Assembly: GCF_014851395.1 (NCBI RefSeq)
Contig: NW_024041150.1
Span: 12,486,137 to 12,550,136 of the forward strand
Direction: 5' to 3'
DNA: 64,000 bases
From: Micropterus salmoides
Taxonomy: Eukaryota > Chordata > Actinopteri > Centrarchiformes > Centrarchidae
A program made the translations under genes and the position numbers. This document shows positions 59,118 through 64,000 of the stretch, piece after piece. Position 1 is the first letter of the stretch, and every line of letters begins with the position of its first letter. The notes under the pieces are model-generated. The model saw nothing but the letters and a program-made list of their open reading frames with translations. It had not been told where the DNA came from and made no database searches.

Positions 59118-59601
59118 ATGCTGGATGCCTGGACATATCAGCAGAAGATTGCCAGGGATGGATCAGGCACGCCAGAAGATTCTTTCCTAGGTGCATTGCC
59201 CTAGATGACATAGATGTGATGTGGATGAGAACCTGTGGCCAAATGGAGAAGACTGACTAGATTAGCATTACTATTGTATCTGTATCAGTGGATGGTGTGT
59301 ATACAAATTCTTGTATTTTGGACATAAACGAGACATAAAATATATTGAAGCATTCTGCATCATGTCTGATTCATTCCAGTAACCTATATTGCAGTGAATT
59401 ATAAACAGAGATGTGTCCTTGTTTTACACAAGAAAACATTGTATAATGCTACCTGTTGTTAGTGTGTTTGTTGTCTGTCAACCTTTGCTAGTGTTCTGGA
59501 AGAATGAGTTGATTTGAGACATGTATGAAGTGATTTGGTAGTTTTAGTGCATTTTGAAAGTGAAATGAACTGCTGTGCTGAGCTGAAAGTTGGTTTCGAG
59601 A

Positions 59602-59670
59602 ACTGTGTGAAGAGTTTTGAAAAAGTGACCTAAGTATTGGGAAATATGTCCTAGCGACTGTAAAAAACTG
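59602..59670 (-). repeat. Right terminal inverted repeat of the Tc1/mariner element
   Basis: The inverted partner of 57412-57480, followed directly by the TA duplication. Confidence 0.95.
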
Positions 59671-59672
59671 TA

Positions 59673-60378
59673 AGACACCAGCTGGATCAGTGAAATATGG
59701 TGGGAGAATGGAAATGCACAGATTTGGGAATCAAATTTTTAACGTTAGTATATATTTATGAGGCAATGAGAAGCAAAAGCCCCAACGTAGATAATTCTGA
59801 TTTCATTATTTCACTTTCTGGTGGAGGTTGAGGCAATACTGAGTAAATAAAAGCAGAAAAGAGAGTGACATCACCTAAAATATACATAATTAAGAGAAGG
59901 AATGAGTTGCTTACATGCATGCTAATATGATGCTTTGTTACTTTTGTCCAAAAGGTCTTTTGAAGAGCTCTTTTGAATTTCTTTAAATAAGTCACATACT
60001 TGTTTATTTGCTTTGTGTACACCATGCAAAGCCAACATTTTATGTTGTATACATGAAAGCCTAATATCTGTACTTTAAGAAAATAAGTCATAAGTGCTTT
60101 TCGATCCACTAGATGGGTGTTTAGTGGCCACAGTGCCTGTTGATTTTATCGGTGATCCTGGGAATTTCAGGAAGTCTTTAACCACTTCTTTGACCCTCAT
60201 AAAATGTATTGTTATTGAGTGCAGATTTCAAACATGTACAGTTTTCGGCAACAGATTTCTCCCCAAGCTGTTTAGCTGCGACATGCAAATCAATATGACA
60301 GGGACGTCTGGTTGTGACTGTTCAGTGGTGCCCCAGTGACCCTGTGGTCTACGGTGCATAAGGTGCATACCAAAGGAG
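59673..60378. other. No gene seen
   Basis: AT-rich sequence between two transposons. The minus-strand frame at 59756-60109 has no domain. Confidence 0.5.
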
Positions 60379-60606
60379 GGCGACTTTAGGGCTGTCGCGA
60401 TAACCGCAAAATTGAAATACCGCGCTATTGTTCTACCTCGGCACGCTATGCAGTGAGGTGACAGATACAGACTCTCTTACTCTGCTATATGGCAACAAAT
60501 TACTTCATTGATGAAAAATGCGATAATACCGCATACTGCCTTGTTGAGCCCCAACATATTATTGCCACGGTGGAAATTACTTCACCGCGACAGCCCAAGG
60601 CGACTT
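60379..60606. mobile_element. Small hAT MITE (212 bp) with perfect 8-bp target duplication
   Basis: The element 60387-60598 is flanked by GGCGACTT on both sides (60379-60386 and 60599-60606). The left end TAGGGCTGTCGCGATAACCG pairs with the complement of the right end, TTGGGCTGTCGCGGTGAAGT. Interior motifs ATACCGCG and ATAATACCGC are paired in inverted orientation. No coding capacity. Confidence 0.93.
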
Positions 60607-61374
60607 CCCTGGTTTGATAGCTTTGTTGACACGCAACAATGGTACTATACATTTTTGTATGCATTAACATAATAGTATACAAAAATCAAATACAGTATGA
60701 CTTGGTTGTGTAATACAAAACACAGGACTGATAATCTCAAAATCACGTGGCTGTCAGGGAAAAGTGTCTCACCACCTGCCCATCTGTTTCACTCTGAGGA
60801 CGGTCTGTGTTTATTAACACTGTTAACAAAGAACACAAAAGAGGTTCCAGTGTACAGACACTCTCACTTCCTATCTCACTTGTCTATCAAAGCTGCAGAT
60901 TAGCAGGATGCTATCAATAAAAAGCTGTTCCACTCTTTATACTACCACACTGTCAATTTACTCCCCTATATAGGCTTATATACTGCATAACATAGCATGA
61001 CAAAACATAATGTAATATGAAATATCACATAGGGATTCTACACACAATGTGGGGTTGGTTCAGTATCAAGTATGTGGTGTGGTGCAATGAAAATCTTAAA
61101 CCTACATCAATTGTTTGGTTTTTTTGGCCAGTTAGAGTCAGCACAACAAGCTGCAAACACAACACTGATCACTTACAGAGTCGATGTGGCTAACAACGTG
61201 TTTGTGTCACCTGATGATATTCCCTCTCCTTTCACATTACACATAGTCATTTGATCTGCTGTTAAAGTCCCTGAAAACTTGGCTTCAAAATGTTTTCATA
61301 TTCATGACCACATAAGGAACGATCAAGTTTAAAGAAAACTCTTTAGGTATTAAACATGTATTATCAGTTTACAA
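60607..61374. other. No gene seen
   Basis: Short chance frames only, and no repeat termini recognised. Confidence 0.5.
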
Positions 61375-61811
61375 AGGTTCAGTGTGTAAGTTTTAGTGGC
61401 ATCTAGTGGTAAGGATTGCGAATTGCACGCAATGGCTCACTACACTCCCCCCCTCCCTTTGCAAGCTTGTAAGAGAAGCTACGAGGGCCGACACGCTCTG
61501 TCAGCTCTTGTGCTAAATAATACATGTGATCCTCCATTTGTCCTACTTTCTCACTTTGTTTTCTTACTTCTAATAAACCAGACTACTACTACTTCTTCTT
61601 CTTCATCATCTTTGTACATATTCAACGTAGTGACGAAACACTCTCTGTAGAGCAGTTTGTCCATTAGGGCTATTGTAGAAACATGGCGGCGCAACGTGGC
61701 GACGTCCATGTAAGAGGACCCGCCGTGAATGTAGATATAAATGTCTCTTTCTAAGATAATAAAAACATAACGGTTCATTATGTAAGGTCTTTAAACACCA
61801 CTGAAGACATC
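61375..61811 (+). mobile_element. Truncated copy of the TTAA-type MITE at 11.7 kb
   Basis: The left end AGGTTCAGTGTGTAAGTTTT, followed by AGTGGCATCTAGTGGT, matches the 11741 element. Further matches are CCATTTGTCCTACTTTCTCA, TTCTTACTTCTAATAAACCA, a (TTC)n stretch in place of the (TTG)n of copy 1, ATTGTAGAAACATGG and ACACCACTGAAGAC. After that the similarity ends, so the right terminus and its TTAA are missing. The base quartet before the left end is ACAA, a decayed TTAA or a different junction. Confidence 0.75.
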
Positions 61812-63736
61812 GTCCTTTTCTAACTTAGACCCTCCCCTTTCAAACCAGTTAGAAGAGCACAGAGAAAAAAATGCGGAGAAATCTTCACGTGTTCATGTCA
61901 CGATGTGAAGATGATTAAGAACATTTCATGGCCTTTTGTATAAAAATATTAATTACATAACTTTAAAACCACTATTTGTAGGATAAGACAGCATGTTACG
62001 GCTGTATGTGTTTCCCTTTCCCTGTCCATGTCCTTTTCTGTCCACTAGCTCTGCTCCGGGAGTTGCTGAACGAGGTCCACCTGGCCTTGGAAGGCTGTCT
62101 TTAAAAGCTCCTGTGCAAGATTTGGGACTGCTGGTCTTGCTGCCTCTCAGCCGAGGATTTTTGTGTTCTGTCCCTGTGGTTTTGGTGTTCTTGATTTATT
62201 GTGTTATGTTAATAAATCCCCTTGATTTTGGTTGTTTTAAAGGTAAGTTTGGGTCAGTGTTGGAGTGTTGTTCGCCCCACGTAGCCACCAAAAGGTGGCA
62301 ATATGTACAGTATAACATATTGTCTTCTGAAGGCCGTTATTTGGCTGTGACAGACTTGGCAGGGAAGAAACAAAGTGGGGTTGGTGTCATTGGTGGAAGA
62401 TGGTGAAGAACATGTTCATCAGCCAGATGCTCGTCTGATAGTATTCAACACAACAGAATATCTTCTAATTCCCCTTTCTTCCCTCTTGGCCCCTTCAGCT
62501 CTGTAAAACTAGGCCAGTGTCTTACAATTGCTGCCCCTGAAGTTGTTTTACACATGTCTGGGGATGGAGGTGGGCGGGGTAGGGGGGTAGTGAGGAACAA
62601 GATAAACAAGCAGAGTACAAGAAATCTATTGAAATAGTAATTAAGGGAGAATGATTCTTACATTACATACATTATTAAAAGAACTGGGTCTCCAGTGAAT
62701 GATGCAATAAGCATTAAATCTGAATTTTGGAACCATATTCATATATGCACTGCTACATTGCTGCTCTGTCATATTTATTCCTACCATGTATGTACATCAA
62801 CAAAACCATCATAGAGATCTCAGCTGACACATCGTCGGCGGCCCCGCCTGTCTTTGTGATCTTCTCATCTGTACTCCTCTGGCCCCCTCCCCTCCATCGG
62901 TATTTTCCTCTCCAGCGTTTCCCTTTGCCCTGTTGCCCTGACAACAGACAGACACCTAGGCGAGGGTTTCCTTGGAGACGGGACAGATGAGGGTTCCCCG
63001 CCCCTCTGGTCTGACAGCACAGTTGCAGCACCACCTGTGAATGTGAAATCTGGTTTGGATGATAAACACAAATCTGAAGCAATTTCTTTTTCCTTTTTCA
63101 GCGTTAAGACAAAGAGCCCTGTTGTCTATTTGCACTGTCCGAGCTGAGGCCTCTGGGAAATTACAGTGCAGCTATGGCTCAAGGTCCAAATATGTTTTTT
63201 TGGATTTCTGAACATGGATCATGTTGATGAGGACAGTAACACATGGCTGTATGGCAGATTGCGGATTTGGATTTGAGGACATGAAGGGTGGAGGGGCAGT
63301 AAGGATTAAGAAAATCATCTCCTGCTGTATTCTTTCTCTTACAATCTACAAATCTCAAAGTATACCACAGGAAGGGCCACAAACTGTCAGTCAAATCTTT
63401 GAATCTCGGAACAGAAACCTTTCACTTTTCAAATTGTCGATCAGAGATGTGTTCAGAGGAATAAGCAAGATCTAAGCAGGAAATAGTACGTCTAATTATA
63501 TTTTAACCTAATGTTTCCCTTTAACAAAGACCCCTTGTTCCGCAAGTATGAAAACCTCTCTAGCAAATCCACACATGTTTGAAGGATTTCAAACCTCACT
63601 CAGTTGAAGTCTTGACACAGTTTGACACTAACCATTGCCCATTTTCTCTGTACCTAACTGGAAAATCGTAATGCTCCCATACAGTGGATCTAAGTGTCAG
63701 GGGAGGATCCTTCAGGTCTCTCATTTGTGTTTGCAG
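61812..63736. other. Intronic sequence upstream of the 63.7-kb exon, no exon seen
   Basis: Frames at 61993-62406 and on both strands at 62727-63082 have no domain. A G-rich stretch lies at 62565-62595. TCTCTCATTTGTGTTTGCAG at its right edge is the acceptor for the next exon. Confidence 0.5.
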
Positions 63737-63832
63737 TTCGGAGGCACTACATGAGCGTTACTCACCGGGCTGAGCTGACTAGCATGCTGCAGCTGCCTGA
63801 CACCAGCTGGTTGCACTGCCAAAGTTATCCAG
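63737..63832 (+). CDS. Internal coding exon of an unidentified protein
   Basis: A pyrimidine-rich acceptor (TCTCTCATTTGTGTTTGCAG, ending 63736) opens a 96-nt exon that is readable in only one frame. It uses two bases to finish a split codon, then encodes RRHYMSVTHRAELTSMLQ ... WLHCQSYP, and leaves one base before the donor (CCAG followed by GTAAAA). It is therefore a symmetric phase 1-1 exon, and its frame continues correctly into the exon at 63938 across a 105-bp intron. That agreement is the main support. I do not recognise the protein or any domain. It is probably part of the gene starting at 9800, but exon 1 ends in phase 0, so another exon must lie between. Confidence 0.6.
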
Positions 63833-63937
63833 GTAAAATGGGAAGGGTTACTACGGTATTTTTTAACCTGGAACTTATTTTATATTCTTCCATGTTTTTT
63901 ATGTCTTTGTGACTACTAAAATGACTGTTTTTGCCAG

Positions 63938-64000
63938 TGGAGTCCGGTGGTGTTGATGAGAGCAATAGCGACTGTTCGTGGGTAAACAAAAAGGATCTCA
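63938..64000 (+). CDS. Coding exon of the same unidentified protein, cut by the window end
   Basis: The acceptor TGACTGTTTTTGCCAG ends at 63937. Joined to the previous exon in phase 1, the frame reads V then ESGGVDESNSDCSWVNKKDL and is open to the last base. The alternative frames hit stops early. The peptide is acidic and Ser/Asn-rich and looks like a flexible region. The product is unknown; the exon continues beyond the window. Confidence 0.6.

Larger units (their letters stand above)
57410..59672 (+). mobile_element. Near-complete IS630/Tc1/mariner element with TA target duplication
   Basis: The element is 57412-59670 (2259 bp). It is bounded by TA on both sides (57410-57411 and 59671-59672), the universal target of this superfamily. 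The inverted ends span 69 bp with three mismatches: CAGTTTTTTAAAGTCGCTAG at the left and the complement of the right end, CAGTTTTTTACAGTCGCTAG. One decayed transposase gene lies inside on the plus strand (57893 to about 59260). The intact boundaries and small number of end mismatches suggest a fairly recent insertion compared with the other repeats here. Which named family it belongs to is not settled from sequence alone. Confidence 0.93.

Noticed and set aside
1..64000. CRISPR arrays, operons, phage or other bacterial systems
   Set aside because: The sequence is clearly vertebrate nuclear DNA. The repeats seen are microsatellites and transposons, with no regular spacer-repeat structure.

Overview
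The window is AT-rich vertebrate nuclear DNA, almost certainly from a ray-finned (percomorph-type) fish. It shows GT-AG introns, long (TG)n and poly-C tracts, many hAT and TTAA-type short DNA transposons with target-site duplications, CR1/L2-like and L1-like LINE tails, tRNA-derived and V-SINE-like elements, and an IS630/Tc1/mariner element. There are no operons, ribosome-binding sites, prokaryotic genes or CRISPR arrays. Nearly every open frame is chance, microsatellite or transposon sequence.

Host genes take up very little of it. At the left edge (about 330-860) there is a possible minus-strand gene start: an ETS-type promoter motif, a probable 5'UTR exon and a short exon with an ATG. At 9.3-9.9 kb a purine-rich, CpG-containing 5'UTR leads to a first coding exon (9800-9886, plus strand) with strong ATG context and a canonical donor. 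At the right edge two plus-strand exons (63737-63832, and 63938 to the window end) join in phase across a 105-bp intron. If they belong to the gene starting at 9.8 kb, about 54 kb of the window is intron. Exon 1 ends in phase 0 and the 63.7-kb exon needs phase 1, so at least one exon between them is missing or mis-modelled. A weak candidate lies at 33540. I could not assign a product to any of these exons.

The rest is repeat-rich intron or intergenic DNA. hAT insertions with duplicated 8-bp targets lie at 8.25, 27.4, 40.6, 55.6 and 60.4 kb (perfect) and at 19.0 and 36.7 kb (decayed). TTAA-flanked elements lie at 11.7 and 47.3 kb, the second with another repeat nested inside, and a truncated relative lies at 61.4 kb. 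LINE pieces lie at 22.1, 29.4, 45, 49.8 and 50.7 kb, SINEs at 26.2 and 51.5 kb, and a rearranged Tc1 relic at 53 kb. A near-complete 2.26-kb Tc1/mariner-superfamily element lies at 57.4-59.7 kb; it has 69-bp inverted ends, a TA target duplication and a decayed transposase that looks split by two small spliceosomal introns.

The most interesting signals are that intron-bearing transposon and two perfect fold-back palindromes (24479-24551 and 53436-53478) that look like local template-switch mutations. I found no convincing new functional system; the window reads as an ordinary fish intron dense with transposons.
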